Under the pieces are notes generated by a model. That model ran no database searches and was not told the origin of the DNA. It worked only from the letters and a program-made list of their open reading frames with translations. From NCBI GenBank assembly GCA_018268575.1, contig JAFDWF010000054.1:1-32627 (forward strand): a DNA stretch of 32,627 nucleotides. Reading direction: 5' to 3'. Made by a program: the position numbers and the translations under genes. Source of the stretch: Actinomycetota bacterium (GTDB lineage: Bacteria; Actinomycetota; Thermoleophilia; Solirubrobacterales; 70-9). The stretch's first letter is position 1; every line of letters begins with the position of its first letter. Below are positions 1 through 7,123 of the stretch, piece after piece.

Positions 1-118
1 GCACCGCCGCCTGCGAGTGCGCTACGAGCGGCGAGACGACATCCACGAAGCGCTGCTGACGATCGGCTGCTGCCTGATCTGCTTCAAGCAGCTTCGCCGG
101 GCCGGGTCATTGTGTTAG
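1..118 (+). CDS. IS5-type transposase, C-terminal end only
   Basis: The reading frame is open from the window edge (first full codon at base 2) to a TAG at 116-118. The 38 visible residues contain RRLRVRYERR followed by EALLTIGCCLICFKQL. This basic segment plus hydrophobic helix is the usual C-terminal end of IS5-family DDE transposases, where the last helix follows the catalytic glutamate. The catalytic residues lie outside the window, so whether the gene is intact cannot be judged. The insertion sequence should end shortly after the stop. The palindromic repeat at 124-155 lies just downstream. The family call is by recognition of the C-terminal pattern only. Confidence 0.6.
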   Translation, partial: HRRLRVRYERRDDIHEALLTIGCCLICFKQLRRAGSLC

Positions 119-123
119 GGGCT

Positions 124-155
124 CTTATGCCGGGATGGTGGGCATAAGGAACAGC
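124..155. repeat. Palindromic dispersed repeat, copy 1
   Basis: CTTATGCC (124-131) and GGCATAAG (141-148) are perfect 8-bp inverted arms around a 9-base centre GGGATGGTG, followed by GAACAGC. A second copy lies at 14006-14046 in the opposite orientation. Over 31 bases (TTATGCC... to ...ACAGC) the two copies differ at only three positions, and the non-palindromic centre is conserved as well. The unit sits just after the IS5 transposase stop. It could be a terminator, a small dispersed element or a protein binding site (see the GntR operator at 13934-13955). Confidence 0.6.
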
Positions 156-287
156 GGAGGGAGGGTGCCGCGGGGTTGGTCACGAAGACGCCGGGGACCG
201 CGCGGGAGACGTGAGGGAGACGTCACGGGTCCCACGCCTCCTCCACGGTCACGGACGCCCTGTATCCCGTCGCCCGACCGGTCAGGG

Positions 288-338
288 ACCTGTGTGTCGA
301 GTTTCGGTCGCCGTGGGACCGAAACTCGACACAGAGGT
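288..338. terminator. Long hairpin (type A, copy 1)
   Basis: Two 22-base arms (288-309 and 317-338) are complementary at 21 positions, with a 7-base loop at 310-316. The stem core is GTCGAGTTTCGGTC with its complement. No T-tract follows. It lies beyond the 3' end of the minus-strand gene that stops at 580. Comparable hairpins at 4760, 15031 and 17239 also lie beyond minus-strand genes, so a role in transcript termination or 3'-end protection is the simplest reading. Confidence 0.55.
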
Positions 339-386
339 TCTTGAGCGATGCACCCGTCCCTGCGCCAGTCCCAACCGAGGACCTCC

Positions 387-448
387 CGTCCCGGGCGTCT
401 CGGAGGCGGCCACAGCCTGCCCGGGTCGCCTCCGAGACGCCCGGGACG
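387..448. repeat. Hairpin with conserved loop (type B, copy 1)
   Basis: Perfect 22-bp arms (387-408 and 427-448) enclose an 18-base loop with the sequence GCCACAGCCTGCCCGGGT. The loop and the four stem pairs next to it match the hairpin at 15140-15202 at 24 of 26 positions. The outer stem sequences of the two copies differ but remain self-complementary. Both copies follow a type-A hairpin by about 50-65 bases in the same order and orientation, and both are directly preceded by ACCTCCCG. The rest of 119-579 shows no convincing gene. Confidence 0.6.
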
Positions 449-579
449 CCTGAGCTCCAATTCCTCAGGCCCGAACCCCCACCGCCCGAACCCTCCCACC
501 AAGCAGCGCCGCCGTCGCGGCCAGCCACTCCGTTGCTTCGCCCCCGCCTTCGTCATCGACCCCCCCGGAGGGCCGTCGA

Positions 580-858
580 TTAAACAGCAGTCTTGCGGCG
601 CCGACGGGGGGTGCGGTGGATCGTGATCTCGGGCTCGGTACTGGCGCGCTCCTCGCGGTCGCGGCGCGCGTCGGCGAAGTCCTCGAGGCCGACGCGGACG
701 ACAAAGGCGGCGGCGCCGAGGATCAGGACCAGCAGTCCGGTCCCCGCCGAGCCGAGGATCGCGGCGAAGAAGGCGAGCGCGATCAGGCACCAGAAGAGGC
801 GGCCGAGCGCCTCGGCGATCCCCTCGAGCCGGTCAAGGTCGGACAGATCGATCCGCAT
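580..858 (-). CDS. Small membrane protein of unknown function
   Basis: This frame encodes 92 residues from the ATG at 858, 26 bp after the PadR stop, so it is probably co-transcribed with padR. An amphipathic start (MRIDLSDLDRLEGIAEALG) is followed by two hydrophobic segments of about 15-20 residues each (roughly residues 20-36 and 38-55). A charged, Arg/Glu-rich C-terminal tail ends in PRRRRKTAV. PadR regulators are often co-transcribed with small membrane proteins, which fits. I recognise no named family. A weak ribosome binding site leaves the exact start uncertain. Confidence 0.55.
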   Translation of the reverse strand: MRIDLSDLDRLEGIAEALGRLFWCLIALAFFAAILGSAGTGLLVLILGAAAFVVRVGLEDFADARRDREERASTEPEITIHRTPRRRRKTAV

Positions 859-884
859 GGGAATGGATTCGATCCCGGGGGTCG

Positions 885-1412
885 CTAGTCCTCCTCGCGG
901 AGCATCGCTTCGATCAGCTCGATCTGCGCGCGGTTGTAGGCGACCCCGGCGCGCAGGACGGTGGCGGGGCCGGTCCAGCCCGGCGCCATCTTCACCGCCG
1001 CCAGGTAGGTCTCGAGCTCGGTGACCTTCTCGCGGTACCAGGCGAGGCGCCTGGCGACCAGCGGCGCGGGGTCGGCGCCGGCGAAGATTTTCAGCAGCAG
1101 CTCGTCGCGCAGTTGCGGCGCCGCCGCGGTCGGCGCGTCGGCCCAGGCGCGCAGCGCCTCGCGCCCCTTGTCGGTGAGCGCGTACTTGCGCCGTCGGCGG
1201 CCCCCCTTCTCCTGCCGGGCGGAGAGGTAGCCGCCGGAGGCGAGCCGCGCGGGCTCCTGATAGGCGGTCGTGTGGGGCACCGGCCAGAAGTTCTCGATCG
1301 AGCTCTCGAGCGCGTCTTTGATCTCGTAGGAGGTCAGTTCGCCGAACCGGTCGAGCAGCGCGAGCAGCGCGTAGGAGGTCGAGGTGAGCTTTATCTCCTT
1401 GCCTTTCATCAT
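885..1412 (-). CDS. PadR family transcriptional regulator
   Basis: The protein has 175 residues. The N-terminal winged helix (about residues 8-85) shows the PadR pattern: LTSTSYALLALLDRFGELTSYEIKD, an SIENFWPVPHTTAYQEPARL recognition region and a wing GGRRRRKYALTDKGREAL. A C-terminal helical dimerisation domain follows, with LAWYREKVTELETYL, as in the PadR C-terminal domain (VirR-like). A perfect 19-bp palindrome 9 bp upstream (1422-1440) lies in the gap shared with the divergent FAD oxidoreductase gene. The regulator therefore probably represses itself and the oxidoreductase-hydrolase pair. No Shine-Dalgarno is visible before either of the two adjacent ATG codons. The ligand is unknown. Confidence 0.88.
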   Translation of the reverse strand: MMKGKEIKLTSTSYALLALLDRFGELTSYEIKDALESSIENFWPVPHTTAYQEPARLASGGYLSARQEKGGRRRRKYALTDKGREALRAWADAPTAAAPQLRDELLLKIFAGADPAPLVARRLAWYREKVTELETYLAAVKMAPGWTGPATVLRAGVAYNRAQIELIEAMLREED

Positions 1413-1421
1413 TCGAGGCGT

Positions 1422-1440
1422 ATAGTTCGTGACGAACTAT
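1422..1440. promoter_or_regulatory. Palindromic operator, probably for PadR
   Basis: ATAGTTCGT-G-ACGAACTAT is a perfect 9+1+9 palindrome. It lies between the divergent padR start (1412) and the FAD oxidoreductase start (1467). PadR proteins commonly bind dyads in their own promoters, so this is the obvious operator. It also lies where the -10/-35 elements of both promoters are expected. Binding by this PadR is inferred. Confidence 0.75.
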
Positions 1441-1466
1441 CATGAGCATCGACGCGGGAGGCGACG

Positions 1467-2831
1467 ATGGCGGACGCGAAGCGTTCCTATGACGCGGTGA
1501 TCGTAGGCGGCAGCCTGGCGGGTTGCGCGGCGGCGACCTTGCTGGGGCGGGCGGGAGCCCGGGTGGCGGTGCTGGAGAAGAACCTCGACCCGGCCGCCTA
1601 CAAGCGGCTCTGCTCGCACTTCATCCAGGCCTCGGCGGTGCCGACGCTGGAGCGGCTCGGCCTGGTCGAGCCGATGGTGGCGGCGGGCGCGGTGCGCGCG
1701 CGCTTCAGCGCCCGGGTGCCGTGGGGCTGGATCGAAGCGCCGCCCGCGCGCGCCGCGACGGCGATCAACCTGCGGCGCTCGAAGCTCGACCCGATGGTGC
1801 GGGAGATGGCCGCCTCGACCTCCGGCGTCGACCTGCTGCTCGGCCAGGCGGCCGAGGCGCTGTGCCGCGACGGCGACGCCTTCGCCGGCGTCGTCGCCCG
1901 CGACCGCGACGGCGCCCGGACCACCTTCGCGGCGCCGCTGACGATCGGCGCCGACGGCCGCGACTCGCGGCTGGCGAAGCTCTCCGGGGTCGAGGTCAAG
2001 ACCTTCCCCCACGGGCGCTTCGCCTACGGCGGCTACTTCGAAGGCGTGGCGCGACCGCGGGGCGACGCGCCCACCGCCGCGGTCTGGATGATGGACCCCG
2101 ACTGGGCGGCCGCCTTCCCCACCGACTCGGACCTCCTCTTCTGCGCCGCGATGGCGACCATGGACCGGCTGCCGGAGTTCAAGGCCGACCCCGAGGCGGC
2201 GCTGGTCGAGTGGTTCGAGATGCTGCCTGAAGCGCCCTCGCTGCGCGGTGGGCGGACCGTCGGGGACCCCGGCGTGATTGGCAAGATCGACATGACCAAC
2301 CGGATGCGGGTCCCCATCGCGCCCGGGCTGGCCCTGATCGGCGACGCCGCCCTGGCCACCGACCCGCTCTTCGGCGTCGGCTGCGGCTGGGCCTTCCAGT
2401 CGGCCGAATGGCTCGCCGACGCGGTGGCGCCGGCGCTGCGCGGCGAAGCCGGGTTGGAAGCGGGGCTGCGGCGCTACCGGCGCCGGCACACGCGCCACCT
2501 GCGCGGCCACGCCCGGATGATCCACGACTACGCGACCGGCCGGAAGATGGGGGCGCCCGAACGGCTGCTCTTCTCCGCCGCCGCCCGCGACGCCCGGGTG
2601 GCGGGGATCTTCGATGCCTTCGGGGCGCGGCAGATCGGGCCCGCGCGGATGATGGCGACCGGGATCCCGCTCGCGCTGCTCGCCAACGGGCGGTACGCGT
2701 TGGCGCATCGGCGCGGCGGTCCGGGGCCGCTCGAGGCGAGAGCGGGGACGGGGGCGGGCGCCGGAGCGGGCGTGGGAGCGGGCGCAGGCGCCGTGGCCCG
2801 CCCGGGGCCCGGCGCCGGGAGCCACGGCTGA
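1467..2831 (+). CDS. FAD-dependent oxidoreductase (group A monooxygenase / geranylgeranyl-reductase-like)
   Basis: The protein has 454 residues. It starts at an ATG with GGGAGG five bases upstream. The N-terminal Rossmann dinucleotide site is YDAVIVGGSLAGCAAA (residues 8-23), ending in a conserved acidic residue (VLEKN). The DG motif appears as IGADGRDSRLAK, and the second FAD motif as GLALIGDAALATDPLFGVG. This set is typical of the group A flavin monooxygenase and geranylgeranyl reductase superfamily. The substrate cannot be told. The last 30 or so residues are an unusual Gly/Ala/Val low-complexity tail (GAGAGAGVGAGAGAV) encoded by a GC-rich near-repeat, not part of the fold. The stop codon overlaps the start of the next gene by one base, so the two are translationally coupled. 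Regulation by the divergent PadR is likely. Confidence 0.82.
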   Translation: MADAKRSYDAVIVGGSLAGCAAATLLGRAGARVAVLEKNLDPAAYKRLCSHFIQASAVPTLERLGLVEPMVAAGAVRARFSARVPWGWIEAPPARAATAINLRRSKLDPMVREMAASTSGVDLLLGQAAEALCRDGDAFAGVVARDRDGARTTFAAPLTIGADGRDSRLAKLSGVEVKTFPHGRFAYGGYFEGVARPRGDAPTAAVWMMDPDWAAAFPTDSDLLFCAAMATMDRLPEFKADPEAALVEWFEMLPEAPSLRGGRTVGDPGVIGKIDMTNRMRVPIAPGLALIGDAALATDPLFGVGCGWAFQSAEWLADAVAPALRGEAGLEAGLRRYRRRHTRHLRGHARMIHDYATGRKMGAPERLLFSAAARDARVAGIFDAFGARQIGPARMMATGIPLALLANGRYALAHRRGGPGPLEARAGTGAGAGAGVGAGAGAVARPGPGAGSHG

Positions 2832-3688
2832 TGGCGGCCGAGGCGGTCGCCGGCGTGCGGCGGCGGCGGTTCGGGGCGGCGGGCACGTCCTCGCGCCTGG
2901 TCGAAGCGGGACCCGAGGCCGCGACCACCGCGGTCGCCTTCCTCCACGGCAACCCGGGCTCCTCCGACGACTGGGAGCCGTTGGTCAGGGCGGTCGGGGC
3001 GACCGGCATGCGGGCGCTCGCCTTCGACCTGCCCGACTTCGGCGAGACCCTCGCGCCGCCCGGCTTCGAGCACTCTGTGCCCGGCTACGCGGCCTTCCTC
3101 GACGCGGCGCTGGCGGCGCTCGGGGTCGAGCGCGCCCACCTGGTGCTGCACGATTTCGGCGGCCCGATCGGGCTTGCCTGGCTCGCCGCGCACGCCGACC
3201 GCCTGGCGAGCCTGACCCTGATCGACATCGGCATCCTGCCCGGCTACCGGTGGCACCGGCTGGCGCGGATCTGGCGCACGCCGGTGCTCGGCGAGCTCTT
3301 CCAGGCGACGGCGACGCGGCGCGCCTTCCGCACCATGATCGACCGCGAGGAGCCGCGCGGCCTCCCTCGCCCCTTCGTCGAGCGGATGTACGACCAGTAC
3401 GACCGGCGGACGAAGCGGGCGGTGCTGAAGCTCTACCGGGCCACCGACGACCCGGGCACGCCGCCGCCGGAGCTGCTCGCGGCGCTGCGGGGACGGGAGC
3501 TGCCGACGCTGGTGGTCTGGGGCGGCGGCGACGCCTACCTGCCCTCGAGCTACGCCGAGCGACAGCGGGAGTTCTTCCCCGCCGCCGAGGTGCACGTTCT
3601 CCCTCACAGCGGCCACTGGCCCTTCGCCGACGCTCCCGAGGACGTCGAGCGCCTCCTCCTTCTCTTCCTCACCCGCCTCACCGACTGA
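2831..3688 (+). CDS. Alpha/beta hydrolase with Asp nucleophile (haloalkane dehalogenase / epoxide hydrolase type)
   Basis: The protein has 285 residues. It starts at the ATG that overlaps the upstream stop by one base. The oxyanion-hole segment is HGNPGSSDDW (residues 39-48). The nucleophile elbow is LVLHDFGGPIG, which places Asp108 where esterases carry Ser. This is the arrangement of haloalkane dehalogenases and epoxide hydrolases. A late acidic residue (Asp234 in WGGGDAYLP) and His262 in HSGHWPF complete the set. HGNP is also typical of haloalkane dehalogenases. The halide-binding tryptophan after the nucleophile is Phe109 here, so the true substrate may differ. Co-transcription with the FAD enzyme suggests oxidation followed by hydrolysis of a small hydrophobic compound under PadR control. 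Confidence 0.8.
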   Translation: MAAEAVAGVRRRRFGAAGTSSRLVEAGPEAATTAVAFLHGNPGSSDDWEPLVRAVGATGMRALAFDLPDFGETLAPPGFEHSVPGYAAFLDAALAALGVERAHLVLHDFGGPIGLAWLAAHADRLASLTLIDIGILPGYRWHRLARIWRTPVLGELFQATATRRAFRTMIDREEPRGLPRPFVERMYDQYDRRTKRAVLKLYRATDDPGTPPPELLAALRGRELPTLVVWGGGDAYLPSSYAERQREFFPAAEVHVLPHSGHWPFADAPEDVERLLLLFLTRLTD

Positions 3689-3700
3689 CGGCGTCGACGG

Positions 3701-4738
3701 TCAGCGCCACCAGGCGTCGAGGACGCGGCGCCAGTTGTGCCAGGCGATGCGCTCGAGCTCGTCCTCGCCGAAGCCCGCGTCGCGGAGGGCGTCGAGCAGC
3801 CGCGGCAGCCCGGCGACGTCACCGAGCGGAGCGGGGATCGTGGCGCCGTCGAAGTCGGAGCCGAGGGCGAGGTGATCGACGCCGATCCGGTCGGCGACGT
3901 GGCGGGCGTGGTCGGCGATCGTGGCGAGCGGCGTGTCGGGGTCGTCGGCGAAATCGGCGCGGACGAAGGCGGTCGCGTAGACGATCCCGACCAGGCCGCC
4001 GGACGCGCCGATCGCGTCGAGCTGGGCGTCGGTCAGGTTGCGCGAGGCGGCGGCGACGGCGTGGGCGCCGGAGTGGCTGGCGACCAGCGGCCCGGCCTCG
4101 AGCCTCGCGACGTCCCAGAACCCCTTCTCGTTCAGGTGGCTGAGGTCGACCAGGATCCCGAGCTCGGCGCAGGACTTGACCAGGGCGAGGCCCGCGTCGG
4201 TGAGCCCCGGGCCGATGTCGGGCGCGGAGGGGAAGGCGAACTGGACGCCGGTGGCGAAGGCGTTGGCGCGGCTCCAGACCGGCCCGAGCGAGCGCAGCCC
4301 CAGCGCGTACCAGGCGGACAGCGCTTCGAGGCCGGGGTCGATCGCCTCCGCCCCCTCGAGGTGGAGGACGGCGACCGGCGGCGCGCCCTCGGCGAGCGCT
4401 CCGTCGACGTCGGCGATCGAGCGCGCCACCGTCAGCTCCCCCGCCCGCTCGAGCGCGAAGAGCCGCCCGGCCGCGGCGGTCGCGTCGGCGGCGGCGACCT
4501 CGCGGGGGACGGGCGCGGCCAGCGGCTCGGCATAGGTGCCGCCGGCGCCGAAGGCATGGCCGGGCGGCGGCGGACCGTCGTCCCCGGGGGTCGGGGTGAA
4601 GAGCGCGAAGATGCCCCCGCGCATCCCGCCCGCTCGCATCCGCGGCAGGTCGAGGTGGCCGCCCTCGCGCCCACTCGCCAACCGCGCGTGGTCCTCCCGC
4701 GTCAGCGCGTCGTTATGCCCGTCGAAGACCGCGATCAC
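3701..4738 (-). CDS. Membrane dipeptidase family (peptidase M19) protein
   Basis: The protein has 345 residues and converges on the hydrolase gene 12 bp away. It starts FDGHNDAL, with the H-x-D zinc pair (His8, Asp10). A bridging Glu lies in VLHLEGAEAID, a His in LVDLSHLNEKGFWDV, a His in LVASHSGAHAV, and the late DHLALGSDFDGATIP motif gives the catalytic/substrate Asp. These are the hallmark M19 (renal dipeptidase) residues in order, and the length is normal. The family hydrolyses dipeptides, including D-amino-acid dipeptides. There is no signal peptide, so it is probably cytoplasmic. It stands as a single gene, with the long hairpin at 4760-4808 upstream of its start. Confidence 0.9.
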   Translation of the reverse strand: MIAVFDGHNDALTREDHARLASGREGGHLDLPRMRAGGMRGGIFALFTPTPGDDGPPPPGHAFGAGGTYAEPLAAPVPREVAAADATAAAGRLFALERAGELTVARSIADVDGALAEGAPPVAVLHLEGAEAIDPGLEALSAWYALGLRSLGPVWSRANAFATGVQFAFPSAPDIGPGLTDAGLALVKSCAELGILVDLSHLNEKGFWDVARLEAGPLVASHSGAHAVAAASRNLTDAQLDAIGASGGLVGIVYATAFVRADFADDPDTPLATIADHARHVADRIGVDHLALGSDFDGATIPAPLGDVAGLPRLLDALRDAGFGEDELERIAWHNWRRVLDAWWR

Positions 4739-4759
4739 GCCCCGAGCCTAACCGGGGTG

Positions 4760-4808
4760 GGTGCGTTCGCACTTACCCACACTATGTGTGGGTAAGTGCG
4801 AACGCACC
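4760..4808. terminator. Perfect 23-bp hairpin (type A, copy 2)
   Basis: The arms 4760-4782 and 4786-4808 are perfectly complementary over 23 bp, with a TAT loop. The stem begins GGTGCGTTCGCACTT and the apex reads CACTATGTG. It lies 15 bp beyond the stop of the minus-strand FUSC gene and 22 bp before the dipeptidase start. There is no T-tract. The hairpin at 17239-17285 shares the GCGTTCGCA base, the CCC/GGG middle and a CACATAGTG apex, so the two belong to one family. Confidence 0.65.
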
Positions 4809-4822
4809 GCGGCTCGGGGCGG

Positions 4823-7102
4823 CTAGGGAGAAGACGCGGGGCGGGGTTCGGCGAGGACTCGGGGGGCGAAGTCGTCGAGGACCGCGTGGGCGGCGTCTGT
4901 CAGCGGCGGCTCCAGGGCCAGCAGGCTTTCCAGGTGGCGCTCCGCCCAGGCGATCGCGAGGCCCGGCGGCACCGCCCCGGGGCGGGCGCCGTCGAGCACC
5001 ACCTGCGGCCCGCCCTCGCGGTTCAGCCGGCTGGTCGGGCCCGCCGTCCGCGACGGAGCGCCCGGCTCGGGCGCGGGCGGCCCCTTCCCCGTCCCGATCG
5101 CCTTGCCGAACTCCTCGAACCAGTCGTGCCGCGAGACCCATTCCTGGTCGAAGGGCCCGCAGGCCGCCGCCACCCAGGCCGCCTGCGAGTCGAGCGGCGC
5201 CAAGGGCGCCAGCGAGGCGGCGTTGTGCATCAGCTGCGCCACCCGCCGCACCCGGGTCGCGCCGCCGACCAGCCGCGCCAGCGCGTCGAGGTCACGCCGC
5301 GCGGAGCCGTTCTCGGCGAGGTACTCGCGCACCGTCTCGTCCAGCCGCAGCGCCGCTTCGCTCGCTTCGACCGCGACCGGCTCGATCGGTTCCGACTTGC
5401 GCACGCCGAGCATCGAGGCGATCGTCGTGTCGAGGTAGCGCGCCGCGGTCTGATACGCCCCGCCGAGCGATTCGCGCAACACGTCGGCGGCCCCGCGCGG
5501 CCAGAAGAGGAAGCCGGTGACGAGGCTGATAGCGCAGCCGATCGCGACGTCCTCGATCCGCACCACGCCGACCGACCAGCCGACCGGGTTCAGCAGGTTG
5601 AAGAGGACGACGACAACGATCGTGAAGCCGGCCTGGCCGGCGGTGAAGGAGATCGCCCGCGGCGAGTAGGCGCCGAGCAGGACCGCGAACGGCAGCACCG
5701 CCCAGAGCAGCCCCGGCTCGGAGCCGAGCGCAAGCACGATCAGCCCACCGACGACGATCCCGATCGCCGTGCCGCCGATCGCCTCGACCACCGTCGTCCC
5801 GGTCGCCAGGGCGCTCGAGCGCAGCACCGAGATCGTCCCCAGCACCACCCAGAAGCCGTTCTGCGCGTCGGTGACCTTGGCGACGAGGACGGCGAGCGCC
5901 AGCCCGACGGCGCCGCGGACGCTGTTGCGCAGCCAGACCGAGCGCAGGCTGGAGTGAGAGTCGGCGATCCGGCGGCCCTCGCGCAGGCCGCTCCGCGGCG
6001 CCACCAAGGTCGGCTCGCGAGGCGCCGTGCCGCCGGCCGCCTGCACCGCGTGGCGGCCGATCTGCAGGGCGGCGAAGGCGAGGCCGCGCAGGCGGAAGGC
6101 CTCGTTCAGCTCGGCGGTGACGCGGGCCGGGTCGTTGGCGGCCCGGTGCTCGACGAGCTCCGCCAGGAAGGCGCGGCCGATCGCCTCGTGGGCCTCGCGC
6201 AGCCCGCGCAGCTCCTGGCCGTCGTCGTCGGGATCGTTGGCGCGCAGCCGCTCGGCGGCGCGGCGAAGCACCGCCGGCAGCGCCGCTTCGACCGCCGCGC
6301 GCTCCTCGGCGAAGCCACTCGAGACGGCGGCGGGCGCGGGCCGTTCGCGGGCCACGGAGTCGAACCAGTCGAGGTCGTCGATCAGCCGGCCGATCGCCGC
6401 GGTGCGGGCGCCGACGCCGCTCGGCCGGTGCGGGATCGCGACGAAGGCGGTGCGCGCAGCGACCGTCGCCTCGTAGGCGGCGACCGCGAGCTCGGCCGTC
6501 CGGTCCTCGGCCGCGCGGCTCGCCCGACCGCCGCCGCGGGCGGCCCTCGCCATTGCCTCGAGCAGCGCGGCAAGCGCCTCGACCGCCGCCGCGACGGCGT
6601 GGCGCAGGTGGTCAGGCGGGCGACTCGGCCAGAGGCCGAAGATCGCGATCGTCGAGAACAGCCCGGCGAGCCCCCACCCCGCCAGCCGGTCGGGGATCTC
6701 GCCGACGTCGGCCTGCACCATCACCGCGATCACGAAGGTGAGGATCAGGACCAGCGAGGCGGCGGCGACGTAGCCGTCGATCACCCCGGCGAAGAGGATC
6801 GCGAAGCCGACCAGCGCCATCGTCGCCACCGCCGGCCAGGTGTGGTGGGAGCAGACGGTGCCGAGCGCGATCGTCACGCAGCCGGTCCCCAGCAGCCCGA
6901 GGTAGGCGAGCAGGCGGGCCCGTCGGGTGCCGCCGAAGTCGACGAAGACGAGGAAGCCGATCGCGCCGAAGGCGCCGAACAGCGCCATCTGGGGGAGCCC
7001 GAACACCTCGAGGCCGATGGCGAAGGCGGCGGGGACGACGATCGCCGCCCGGATCGCGTTCTTCAGCGCGAAATGGCCCGGGTCGGAGATCGCGAGCTTC
7101 AC
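4823..7102 (-). CDS. FUSC family membrane protein (aromatic-acid exporter-like)
   Basis: The protein has 759 residues from the GTG at 7102, chosen because the sequence VKLAISDPGHFALKNA is the usual N-terminus of the family; the frame stays open further upstream without family likeness. There are two halves. Each has about six hydrophobic helices (from AIRAAIVVPAAFAIGLEVF onward, and from SVRGAVGLALAVLVAKV onward) followed by a long soluble helical domain. The second half carries NGFWVVLGTISVLRSS, typical of FUSC/YccS and AaeB-type exporters. The protein acts in the cytoplasmic membrane, and its substrate is unknown. The start lies only 21 bp from the divergent nhaA-dsbA start, which leaves no room for conventional leaders. 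One or both transcripts may therefore be leaderless. Confidence 0.82.
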   Translation of the reverse strand: MKLAISDPGHFALKNAIRAAIVVPAAFAIGLEVFGLPQMALFGAFGAIGFLVFVDFGGTRRARLLAYLGLLGTGCVTIALGTVCSHHTWPAVATMALVGFAILFAGVIDGYVAAASLVLILTFVIAVMVQADVGEIPDRLAGWGLAGLFSTIAIFGLWPSRPPDHLRHAVAAAVEALAALLEAMARAARGGGRASRAAEDRTAELAVAAYEATVAARTAFVAIPHRPSGVGARTAAIGRLIDDLDWFDSVARERPAPAAVSSGFAEERAAVEAALPAVLRRAAERLRANDPDDDGQELRGLREAHEAIGRAFLAELVEHRAANDPARVTAELNEAFRLRGLAFAALQIGRHAVQAAGGTAPREPTLVAPRSGLREGRRIADSHSSLRSVWLRNSVRGAVGLALAVLVAKVTDAQNGFWVVLGTISVLRSSALATGTTVVEAIGGTAIGIVVGGLIVLALGSEPGLLWAVLPFAVLLGAYSPRAISFTAGQAGFTIVVVVLFNLLNPVGWSVGVVRIEDVAIGCAISLVTGFLFWPRGAADVLRESLGGAYQTAARYLDTTIASMLGVRKSEPIEPVAVEASEAALRLDETVREYLAENGSARRDLDALARLVGGATRVRRVAQLMHNAASLAPLAPLDSQAAWVAAACGPFDQEWVSRHDWFEEFGKAIGTGKGPPAPEPGAPSRTAGPTSRLNREGGPQVVLDGARPGAVPPGLAIAWAERHLESLLALEPPLTDAAHAVLDDFAPRVLAEPRPASSP

Positions 7103-7123
7103 ATCGCGAAGATACTTGGGGTG

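Noticed and set aside
1440..2825. Long minus-strand open frame (461 codons) opposite the FAD oxidoreductase
   Set aside because: Arg/Gly/Pro-rich translation with no domain pattern; the opposite strand has full flavoprotein motifs. It is a high-GC shadow frame.
4796..7123. 5' extension of the NhaA-DsbA frame by about 776 codons
   Set aside because: The extension is Arg/Gly/Asp-rich shadow of the FUSC gene on the other strand. NhaA begins naturally at 7124.
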